Source of the DNA: Candidatus Hodarchaeota archaeon
GTDB lineage: Archaea; Asgardarchaeota; Heimdallarchaeia; Hodarchaeales; YT1-057
Length of the DNA stretch: 11,660 bases
Assembly: GCA_016839955.1 (NCBI GenBank)
Contig: JAEOTI010000617.1
Span: 1-11,660 of the forward strand
Direction of reading: 5' to 3'
Part shown: positions 1 through 6,315 of the stretch, piece by piece
How positions within the stretch are numbered: position 1 is the stretch's first letter
Layout: each line of letters opens with the position of its first letter
Notes under the pieces: model-generated
What the model saw: only the letters and a program-made list of their open reading frames with translations
What the model was told of the DNA's origin: nothing
Databases searched by the model: none
Made by a program: the position numbers and the translations under genes

Positions 1-249
1 AAGGAATTCAATTAAGTTCTTTTTTGCACATTCGACGATAAGATCGATTAAATCTGGTGAATCATTTTTTAACGTTTCAAGAAGACAAGCATTAATGTTT
101 AATGTGATTTTTTGTTTACTATCGAGTAACTGTCTAAAAAATGGTTTATAAGAAACGTGAATGATGCGTTCTACCACTTTAGGATCTTGGGCCGGATAAG
201 GAGGTTGGTAGGCATGAAAAATAAGGCATAAGTCTGGTTTTAGAGTCAT
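1..249 (-). CDS. GH57 family glycoside hydrolase, N-terminal fragment
   Basis: This is the first 83 residues of a protein that runs off the left edge of the window. Residues 10-19 read IFHAYQPPYP, the first conserved region of glycoside hydrolase family 57 (HxxQPP type, with H12 and Q15). The segment ITLNINACLLETL (residues 48-60) matches the family pattern of a beta strand with an N-I-N core followed by a helix. GH57 enzymes cleave or transfer alpha-1,4/1,6 glucans; the catalytic Glu and Asp regions lie outside the window, so substrate and activity cannot be told. The ATG at 247-249 has a purine-rich AGAAGATCA stretch just upstream. It is divergent from a second GH57 gene, which supports a role in alpha-glucan breakdown or remodelling. 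It differs from that neighbour, which has HSHLPY in region 1, so it is not a recent duplicate. Confidence 0.8.
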   Translation of the reverse strand, partial: MTLKPDLCLIFHAYQPPYPAQDPKVVERIIHVSYKPFFRQLLDSKQKITLNINACLLETLKNDSPDLIDLIVECAKKNLIEFL

Positions 250-383
250 TTGTGATCTTCTCTTAAAAGAAAAATGTCTACTGGATATTTTTTGACAGTT
301 GATAATATTCCTATCGAAAAAGACTAACGTTAGAAAAACCGCAGATTTGTAGAGAGTTTTCATAAATTAATTTTGGTGATCTA
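250..383. promoter_or_regulatory. Divergent promoter region between two GH57 genes
   Basis: These 134 bases separate the starts of two divergently transcribed GH57 genes and must hold both promoters. For the minus-strand gene, an A/T-rich TATA-like stretch lies at 283-294 (reading AAAAAATATCC on the minus strand), about 35-45 bases before its ATG. For the plus-strand gene, GGTGAT at 375-380 is a good ribosome binding site for the ATG at 384. Its TATA box is not obvious; GATAATATTC at 301-310 is one candidate. Assignments are by eye. Confidence 0.5.
324..333. promoter_or_regulatory. Perfect 10-bp palindrome, candidate operator
   Basis: CTAACGTTAG is its own reverse complement and lies near the middle of the divergent GH57 intergenic region, flanked on both sides by A-rich sequence. 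A symmetric site placed between two glucan genes could bind a dimeric regulator controlling both. This is inference from symmetry and position only; no regulator gene is visible in the window. Confidence 0.3.
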
Positions 384-2105
384 ATGTCAAAAGATAATCA
401 TTTTGGGTCCCTTGCCTTTGTTTTACACAGTCACCTTCCTTATGTTCTATTTCACGGTTCTTGGCCACACGGAATGTCATGGATTTATGAGGCCGCTGCA
501 GAAACATATGTACCATTGTTAGAGGTATTTAATAGATTAAAAGGGGAAGGGTATAATCCTCATGTTACAATTGGACTTACTCCAGTTCTTGTAGATCAAT
601 TAGCAAAACCTGATTTTGTTTCAGGGTTTATTAACTATCTCGAGGAGAGACTTTCCGCATCCCAAGATGATCGTGATGAATTCGCGAGAACGATGCCTCA
701 CCGTGTTCACTTAGCAGAAATGTGGGAAAGGTTTTATTCACGTATCCTTGATTATTTTGAAGGAGAATGTAAACGAAATATTGTGGAACGCTTTCGAAAC
801 CTTCAGGATGAAGGCTTAATTGAAATAATAACTTGTGGGGCTACACATGGTTATCTTCCTCTATTAGGAACTGATACAGCTGTTCAGTCGCAGATTCACA
901 TTGGAACGAAAATGTATGAGCAGCATTTTGGAAGAAGACCCAGAGGGATTTGGTTACCGGAATGTGCATATCGACCACGATATAAATGGAAATCTCCGAT
1001 CGAAAAAGATTTGGAACCCTTTGAGAGAATGGGGGTTGAAGAAGCCCTTTCTAAAGAGAATATTGATTATTTTATTGTTGATGCACATCTTATAACTGGA
1101 GCTGAAGCTAAAGGAGTCTATATCGAACGTTTTGAAGCGTTAAAAATGCTATGGGAACAGTTTAAAGATCAATACAAACCCACTAGCGATTTTAAGGGAA
1201 CACCTTATGATATTTACTTAGTTGATTCTCAAGCTAAAAGACCCGTTGTATTCTTTGTACGTGATCCAGAGACTGGACTTTTAGTATGGTCGGGAGAACA
1301 CGGTTATCCTGGAGATGGTTGGTACTTAGATTTTCATAAAAAACATTGGCCAAGTGGTAATCGATATTGGCGTGTCACTACTGCAAAAGCTGACCTTGCT
1401 GATAAAAAGGATTACGAACCAGATAAGATAAACTCACGCTTAGATGAAAATGCTTCTCACTTTAAAGAAAAAGTAAAAGAAGTCTTAATAGATGCTTATA
1501 ACCAAAATAAGAAACCATCCATTGTATGTGCACCTTTTGACACAGAATTATTTGGTCATTGGTGGTTTGAAGGTCCGATTTGGCTCGAAAGAGTATTACG
1601 TTGGGTTGAAGACGACCCAGAAATTTCACTAACAACCTGTAGTAAATATCTCCAACAAAATCCTACACAGGTAGCATACAGTCTTCCAGAAGGTTCATGG
1701 GGAAAGGGAGGACATCACTACATATGGTTGAATGAATGGACAGTTTGGACCTGGCAGCGTGTTTATGAGTGTGAGAGGGTTCTTCCTTTACTCGCAGAGA
1801 AAGCCTTTTCCTCTAAGAATGAACTTGCTATCGAAATTGCAACCCAAGCTGTAAGAGAATTATTCTTACTCGAATCTAGTGATTGGCAATTCCTTATTAG
1901 TACCTGGTCTGCAAGAGACTATGCTGAAGGGCGCGTTGGATTGCATTATGACCGCTTTAAACAACTGAAATCTCTTTGTGAAAATGTTTTGGAAGGTGGA
2001 TCTTTATCAAGAGAACAGCTTGAATTACTAAGACTTTACCAAGAAGAAGATGCTTTATTTCCTGAACTTGAATTAGAAGATTATATATCCGGATTGAAAC
2101 TGTAA
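384..2105 (+). CDS. GH57 1,4-alpha-glucan (glycogen) branching enzyme
   Basis: This cytoplasmic enzyme of 573 residues should cut alpha-1,4 glucan chains and rejoin them through alpha-1,6 bonds, making branches in glycogen. The five GH57 regions are visible: HSHLPY (15-20), GATHGYLPL (152-160), GIWLPECAYRP (188-198) with E193 as the expected nucleophile, APFDTELFGHWWFEG (383-397) with D386 as the expected acid/base, and a C-terminal helical part with WGKGGHHYIWLN (439-450) and SSDWQF (498-503). The GATHGY and ECAYRP variants, and W27/W33 after region 1, are typical of the branching-enzyme subgroup exemplified by Thermococcus TK1436 and Thermus TTHA1902, rather than of amylases. Length lies between those two proteins. 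The start is supported by GGTGAT at 375-380. It is the first gene of a same-strand glucan cluster; no signal peptide is seen. GH57 also contains 4-alpha-glucanotransferases, the main alternative. Confidence 0.92.
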   Translation: MSKDNHFGSLAFVLHSHLPYVLFHGSWPHGMSWIYEAAAETYVPLLEVFNRLKGEGYNPHVTIGLTPVLVDQLAKPDFVSGFINYLEERLSASQDDRDEFARTMPHRVHLAEMWERFYSRILDYFEGECKRNIVERFRNLQDEGLIEIITCGATHGYLPLLGTDTAVQSQIHIGTKMYEQHFGRRPRGIWLPECAYRPRYKWKSPIEKDLEPFERMGVEEALSKENIDYFIVDAHLITGAEAKGVYIERFEALKMLWEQFKDQYKPTSDFKGTPYDIYLVDSQAKRPVVFFVRDPETGLLVWSGEHGYPGDGWYLDFHKKHWPSGNRYWRVTTAKADLADKKDYEPDKINSRLDENASHFKEKVKEVLIDAYNQNKKPSIVCAPFDTELFGHWWFEGPIWLERVLRWVEDDPEISLTTCSKYLQQNPTQVAYSLPEGSWGKGGHHYIWLNEWTVWTWQRVYECERVLPLLAEKAFSSKNELAIEIATQAVRELFLLESSDWQFLISTWSARDYAEGRVGLHYDRFKQLKSLCENVLEGGSLSREQLELLRLYQEEDALFPELELEDYISGLKL

Positions 2106-2133
2106 TCCGCATTACTGGATAATTTGTAATATT

Positions 2134-2140
2134 GGGGGAG
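2134..2140 (+). promoter_or_regulatory. Ribosome binding site fixing a GTG start
   Basis: GGGGGAG ends nine bases before the GTG at 2150. A longer reading from the TTG at 2132 would place this purine block inside the coding region and leave that TTG without a ribosome site, so the GTG start is preferred. Confidence 0.6.
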
Positions 2141-2149
2141 ATTTTTAGC

Positions 2150-3496
2150 GTGAATGAGGACATTTTATACGTTATTGAAAGTAACTGGATGAAATTGCTC
2201 CCTTATCCATTTTTAGAACGACATTTTGGTATTTTAAAGGAGGAGATAGAGTCAATATCAGTGAATAATCTCCTTAATATTGGAGATTTTCCCGGATTGT
2301 TAGTCTTATGGCAGATTCTGTTAACCGACGGCTCAGAAAAAGAAGTTTACTGTTGGTACTCATCAACAACAAAAGAATTAATTATAGAGTCTTCAGATAG
2401 GGTGGCTGTTGAATTTATATGGGAAAATCCTGAGGATTTAAACACTTTTTTTCATTCTCTCTCATTTTGTGGGGATCAAGGAGAAGTTGCGTTTGTTTAT
2501 GGATTACAAACTTCTATAGGAACTGTATTAAATTCCACAAGAGGGTTAGAGGAAACTACAAACCAGCATTTTGTTATAAATACCAAAGGGTTAGACATAC
2601 GTGCTAAAGTATTTTCGAATTTAAATAAAGGACTAACAGAAGCAAAACTGGTTGCTAAAATTGCTTATGAAGGGCTCCATCCTCAAGTAATTGGTACCTT
2701 AGACATAATTGATGTTAAAGGAAAACCTTCTGGTACACTTAGTTTGTTCACACACAATCAAAATAATCTTCAAAACCTAGATTCTCTTACTGGTGAGGTT
2801 TATTCAAACTTTATAAACAAATTAATCACTAAAGAGGAATGTTTGGATTTTTTACATAATTACGTTGACTTAACGCTAGCAACTTTAAACCAATTTCATT
2901 ATCAACTTGAAAAAATCAATAATTTTACAGAAAAATCAATACTTACCCTTAGGAGTTTCACCGACTATTTTTTACATTTACCCAAACGGAAAGAAATTCA
3001 AAGCTTTGGAATAGATATTGAAAAAAGCTTTTTTCAAGAAATAGATAATTTTGTTAACCATAACAATATTCAGCTGATCCATGGCGATATCTGGTGGCGT
3101 CAATTTGTAATTGACAAAAAAAAACACGTCTACATTTTGGATCTTGAAGATTCTGAAATTGGATTCCTTGGTTATGATATTGGGAGTTGGTTAAATAGTA
3201 TATCTCAACAGGCGGAGTATTTTTCAAAAGATTTGGATGCAGAACAGTGTAAAATTATAAAAAAAATTGGAAAAACTATTATATCATCTCTAGAGAAAAA
3301 ACTCAAAACATTTGACTCCTATAAACACATTTCACAAACGGAAATTGACCTAGGTCGTTATTTAAGGTCTATACATGAGTTAAATTATCTCTTAACGCAT
3401 CAAACTTCTGAAAACTGGTTAGTTGAATTCATAAAAAATGAGGTTATAGAATTAACAAATCGCAAAGAAAAACCATTTGAAGTGGATATTACATAA
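2150..3496 (+). CDS. Maltokinase-like APH-fold sugar kinase
   Basis: This 448-residue protein appears to be an ATP-dependent small-molecule kinase of the maltokinase/aminoglycoside phosphotransferase fold. The C-terminal lobe has LIHGDIWWRQFVID (309-322), with the catalytic-loop H311-G312-D313 and Q318, followed by ILDLED (329-334) with metal-binding D331 and E333, and then GYDIGSW (341-347). The N-terminal 100 residues resemble the maltokinase cap: an R-H-F-G sequence at 24-27 stands where maltokinases have R-W-F-G, followed by an I-x-S-I strand and a hydrophobic beta hairpin. Maltokinases make maltose 1-phosphate, and relatives phosphorylate glucosamine. The true substrate is open because no GlgE or trehalose synthase is nearby. 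The gene starts 44 bases after the branching enzyme and is probably co-transcribed. It looks more AT-rich and lysine-rich than its neighbours. An antibiotic-resistance role is unlikely given the glucan setting. Confidence 0.72.
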   Translation: MNEDILYVIESNWMKLLPYPFLERHFGILKEEIESISVNNLLNIGDFPGLLVLWQILLTDGSEKEVYCWYSSTTKELIIESSDRVAVEFIWENPEDLNTFFHSLSFCGDQGEVAFVYGLQTSIGTVLNSTRGLEETTNQHFVINTKGLDIRAKVFSNLNKGLTEAKLVAKIAYEGLHPQVIGTLDIIDVKGKPSGTLSLFTHNQNNLQNLDSLTGEVYSNFINKLITKEECLDFLHNYVDLTLATLNQFHYQLEKINNFTEKSILTLRSFTDYFLHLPKRKEIQSFGIDIEKSFFQEIDNFVNHNNIQLIHGDIWWRQFVIDKKKHVYILDLEDSEIGFLGYDIGSWLNSISQQAEYFSKDLDAEQCKIIKKIGKTIISSLEKKLKTFDSYKHISQTEIDLGRYLRSIHELNYLLTHQTSENWLVEFIKNEVIELTNRKEKPFEVDIT

Positions 3497-3571
3497 AATA
3501 TCAATAAAATTTCCTTTGGTCTTATATTAAACTTGTAAACTGAAAACCAAATTTATAAGGAGAATAAATAC
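3497..3571 (+). promoter_or_regulatory. Leader of the pyrophosphorylase gene: TATA-like box and Shine-Dalgarno
   Basis: AAGGAG at 3557-3562 sits nine bases before the TTG start at 3572 and is the best ribosome site in the window. TTATATTAA at 3522-3530 is TATA-like and lies about 42-50 bases before the start, so a short-leader internal promoter is possible. TTTGGT (3515-3520) and ACCAAA (3546-3551) form a 6-base inverted repeat around the TATA-like box. Confidence 0.45.
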
Positions 3572-4732
3572 TTGACTAAGAAGACTACAGCAGTCGTACT
3601 AGCTGGTGGTGTAGGGTCACGGTTAAAACCTTTAACTTCAAATCGGCCCAAGCCATTATGCGCTGTAGGTAACCATCCAATGCTTGATTACGCAATTTGG
3701 AATCTCCAAAGATCAGAAAACATTAAAGATGTTATAGTAGTTGTTCGTTATTTAGGAGATCATATTCGAGACTACTTAGAATCTGTTAATCATTATGAAG
3801 ACCTGAATATTCTTGTCCCTAATATTGATCCTTTAGATACTGCTGATGCGTTAAGGAAGGTCGCAAATTATGTAGAGGGTGATCAGATCGTAATTTCTAT
3901 GGCAGATATTGTAACGAATATGTCTATTCCTGATTTTATTACATTTCATGAAGACAAGAATGCTTTTGCCTCGATTACGCTGAAAGATATGGAACGCCCC
4001 CGTCGATTTGGCGTAATTATGGTTGATAAACAATCTAGAATACAACTATTCTTAGAAAAACCCCAATCTGAAGAACTTTATTTTACTAGTCTAACATTTG
4101 CTCCTCGTGAACCTCAAGATTTGCATGCAAATCTGGTTAATACTGGAATCTATTGTTTTGACCAGAAAATACTAGAAATTTTGGATGAAGTCCAAGATTT
4201 AATGGATTTTGGGAAGCATGTGTTCCCGTACTTACTTCAGGAAGATTTATCCATCTTTGGTTGGGTTCAAGATTACTATTGGATGGATTGTGGTGATATT
4301 CAAGCATACCTTTGGGCTAATTATGATCTATTACGTCGCTGGGCGTGGCCTTTCTTACCAAAGGGAGAAGTGGATTACGGTGGAAAATGGATGGGAGAAG
4401 TGAAAATTGGAGAAAAAACTAACATTGAGGTAGAAACAGCAATAGATAATGGTACAACCATAGGAAATAATTGCTATATAACAGCAGGTTCAGTTGTGGG
4501 AGAAAATTGTAATATTGGAGATAATTGTGTAATTGATCGTTCTGTTCTCTGGGAAAATATTACAATTGAGGACAATGTTAATTTAAGAGAATGTGTCATC
4601 TGTGATGGAGCTATTATAAAATTTGGAACTTCTGTTGAGCGTTTCTCGGCTATTGGTGCAAATTCAATAATAGAGGAAAAATCTAGAATAGAAGCTGGTG
4701 CAAAAATCCTAACGGGACAAAATCTTGAATAG
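3572..4732 (+). CDS. NDP-sugar pyrophosphorylase (sugar-1-phosphate nucleotidyltransferase) with beta-helix tail
   Basis: This 386-residue protein should join an NTP and a sugar 1-phosphate to make an NDP-sugar and pyrophosphate. The N-terminal Rossmann-like nucleotidyltransferase domain (about 1-255) has the signature LAGGVGSRLKPLT..RPKPL (10-29), a metal-binding aspartate in MADI (D112), LEKP (161-164), NTGIYCF (190-196) and WMDCGD (237-242) with the second metal aspartate D239. Residues about 276-380 form repeated hexapeptides such as TTIGNN, SVVGEN and CNIGDN, a left-handed beta-helix used in oligomerisation and control. The RPKPL form is closer to RmlA/GMPPB-type enzymes than to bacterial GlgC (RAKPAVP), so the product could be ADP-, UDP-, dTDP-glucose or GDP-mannose. 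The glucan cluster favours a glucosyl donor. The TTG start is chosen because AAGGAG precedes it by nine bases. It is followed 53 bases later by the mutase-like gene, a likely partner. Confidence 0.85.
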   Translation: MTKKTTAVVLAGGVGSRLKPLTSNRPKPLCAVGNHPMLDYAIWNLQRSENIKDVIVVVRYLGDHIRDYLESVNHYEDLNILVPNIDPLDTADALRKVANYVEGDQIVISMADIVTNMSIPDFITFHEDKNAFASITLKDMERPRRFGVIMVDKQSRIQLFLEKPQSEELYFTSLTFAPREPQDLHANLVNTGIYCFDQKILEILDEVQDLMDFGKHVFPYLLQEDLSIFGWVQDYYWMDCGDIQAYLWANYDLLRRWAWPFLPKGEVDYGGKWMGEVKIGEKTNIEVETAIDNGTTIGNNCYITAGSVVGENCNIGDNCVIDRSVLWENITIEDNVNLRECVICDGAIIKFGTSVERFSAIGANSIIEEKSRIEAGAKILTGQNLE

Positions 4733-4785
4733 TTATTTCTCTCTAGCATTAACAAAACTAGCAAGATAGTAATTGTGGTGTGCAG

Positions 4786-6207
4786 ATGTTAAAAGGAACA
4801 GGCATTGTATCTCGACGAATAGTTGGTGTAGCAAATAAAGGTCTTACTCCTGAAGTTGCTTCAACACTTGGAGCCATCCTTGGTTCACATCTTGGAACCA
4901 ATTCTGTTGTTATTTCTGCTCGAGACTTTCGTTCAGATTCTCGAATGGTGAAACGTGCTTTTGCAAGTGGATTAATGTCAACAGGCGTTGATGTTTTGGA
5001 TCTTCATGCTGCATCCCTTCCAGTCCTTCAATTTGCATTAAAACGATTCGGAGCTAGTGCCGGTGTTTCATTTTGCGGAGAGCACCATAGACCTGAGGCT
5101 ATTCGACTAAGAATATTTGATTCAACAGGTATTGAAATTGGTCCTGAAAATATTTCTCTATTAAATGAGGGCGTAATTGACGAATCAAAGGTTAATAGGG
5201 TAGTAAGCAATGATATTGGCAAAATGTTAGCTACTGAAAATACTGAAAGAATCTATCGTACCGCTTTACTAAACTACATCAGAAAGGAACGTATTCAAGC
5301 AAAAAAATTGAAAATAGTGATAGATTGTGCATTAGGTACCTCCTCGCTCCTCTTTCCAAGCATTCTTTCAGACTTAGGAGTAAAAGTCGTAACTTTAAAT
5401 GCTTATGCGCCAACTCACGTTCCTGAATCCTTACCAAACCCAACATCCCTGAAAACTATTGAAAAAACGGTGCTTGCAACGAATGCGGATCTTGGTGTTG
5501 GCCTAGATGTTGAAGGGGGACGCTTACTATTAGTGGATGAGAATGGATCTCTGGTCGTTCCTGACATTACTGCTGCTTTATATCTTACAAAGCGATGTGA
5601 ACAACCAAAAGGAAATACTGTTGTTGTTACGGAAACAACATCTGATTTGATACCTACAAGGATTGCTGAAGGTTGTAAAGTTGAACGAGTAAAAGCGATT
5701 AATCCCGGAGCCGTCTCTAGAGGAATTCGCGAGTCTCGGGCATTTGCTGGCGCAACCGATAAAGGTCAACTATACTTCCCTTCCTTCACAGCCGAGTCTG
5801 ATGCATTTTTAGGCGTCCTTTGGATTTTAGAATTAATTGCTACTGAAGAAAAGCAGCTCTCAGAAATAATTAGTCCAATTGCGGCAAATAGTCCTGCTGT
5901 AGCCAAAGAAATGCCTTTAGAGGAGACTCAATTTGAAACAATCCTTCATGGGCTCTACAGTTATTGTAATAGTCCAAAGGAGAATAGAGTTTTTGCCATT
6001 GACACTCTCTGTGGAGTAAAAGTTGTTTTTCTTGAAGAAAACGCACAAAAGCCCACAGAAGCGTTAAAGGGATGGGTTCATGTTCACCCAGGAAAGGTCA
6101 ATCACGCAGAACTAACGATTGAAGTGAAAGAAGAATTTAGTGTAAATGACATCGCTAATCAAGCTATAGACTTAATTAAAATGATTCAACAAACCAGAAT
6201 TCCCTAA
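4786..6207 (+). CDS. Phosphoglucomutase/phosphomannomutase-fold protein, probably inactive
   Basis: This 473-residue protein has the whole alpha-D-phosphohexomutase layout: GVANKGLTPEVASTLG near the N-terminus, a domain-1 loop, LKIVIDCALGTSS (175-187), a metal-loop region, and a C-terminal domain. Key residues are missing. The phosphoserine loop TASHNP is replaced by CGEHHRP (97-103), putting E99 where the serine belongs. The metal loop DGDGDR reads DVEGGR (241-246). The sugar loop GExSGH reads ATDKGQ (323-328). The phosphate loop RPSGTEP reads HPGKVNH (434-440). Loss of all four argues against normal mutase catalysis. Similar degenerate mutase domains are known fused behind nucleotidyltransferase/beta-helix domains in bacterial 'mannose-1-phosphate guanyltransferases'. 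With the preceding gene it reproduces that order, so a regulatory or scaffolding role for the pyrophosphorylase is inferred. The ATG at 4786 is preferred over the GTG at 4780 because GGTG at 4777-4780 fits as its ribosome site. Confidence 0.82.
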   Translation: MLKGTGIVSRRIVGVANKGLTPEVASTLGAILGSHLGTNSVVISARDFRSDSRMVKRAFASGLMSTGVDVLDLHAASLPVLQFALKRFGASAGVSFCGEHHRPEAIRLRIFDSTGIEIGPENISLLNEGVIDESKVNRVVSNDIGKMLATENTERIYRTALLNYIRKERIQAKKLKIVIDCALGTSSLLFPSILSDLGVKVVTLNAYAPTHVPESLPNPTSLKTIEKTVLATNADLGVGLDVEGGRLLLVDENGSLVVPDITAALYLTKRCEQPKGNTVVVTETTSDLIPTRIAEGCKVERVKAINPGAVSRGIRESRAFAGATDKGQLYFPSFTAESDAFLGVLWILELIATEEKQLSEIISPIAANSPAVAKEMPLEETQFETILHGLYSYCNSPKENRVFAIDTLCGVKVVFLEENAQKPTEALKGWVHVHPGKVNHAELTIEVKEEFSVNDIANQAIDLIKMIQQTRIP

Positions 6208-6231
6208 AAATTGGATTTAGTTTAAATAAAA

Positions 6232-6249
6232 AACCAAGTTTCTTTGGTT
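6232..6249 (+). repeat. Short inverted repeat AACCAA/TTGGTT downstream of the mutase-like gene
   Basis: AACCAA (6232-6237) and TTGGTT (6244-6249) can pair with a six-base loop. It could be a weak hairpin after the mutase-like gene or a protein-binding site for the phosphorylase promoter. There is no clear T-run after it, so a terminator is not supported. Confidence 0.3.
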
Positions 6250-6286
6250 CATTTGGTAAGATTCGAATATAAAATGTTTTGACTGA

Positions 6287-6296
6287 TTAAATAAAA
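6287..6296 (+). promoter_or_regulatory. TATA-like box before the phosphorylase gene
   Basis: TTAAATAAAA is centred about 25 bases before the ATG at 6316, the distance at which archaeal TATA boxes sit from the transcription start. No Shine-Dalgarno sequence precedes that ATG (the bases are GGGCTTCTAG), so a leaderless or near-leaderless transcript is likely. A second A/T-rich candidate, GAATATAAAA, lies at 6265-6274. Confidence 0.45.
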
Positions 6297-6315
6297 AGCT
6301 ATAATGGGCTTCTAG

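Noticed and set aside
2132..2149. A TTG start at 2132 for the kinase, six codons upstream
   Set aside because: The purine-rich ribosome site GGGGGAG would lie inside the coding sequence, and nothing suitable precedes the TTG; the GTG at 2150 is nine bases after it.
2150..3496. Aminoglycoside phosphotransferase (antibiotic resistance) reading of the kinase
   Set aside because: The HGD and D-x-E motifs are shared across the fold, but the N-terminal cap with RHFG and the glucan gene context fit the maltokinase branch better.
4474..4764. 96-codon open frame on the minus strand over the beta-helix part of the pyrophosphorylase
   Set aside because: It lies antisense to a confidently identified gene, has no recognisable domain and no ribosome site; it is best explained as a by-product of the repetitive hexapeptide coding sequence.
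4786..6207. Frameshifted or decaying pseudogene explanation for the missing mutase motifs
   Set aside because: The frame is open over the full family length, the structural segments are well kept, and only catalytic loops differ, which suggests a maintained protein rather than decay.
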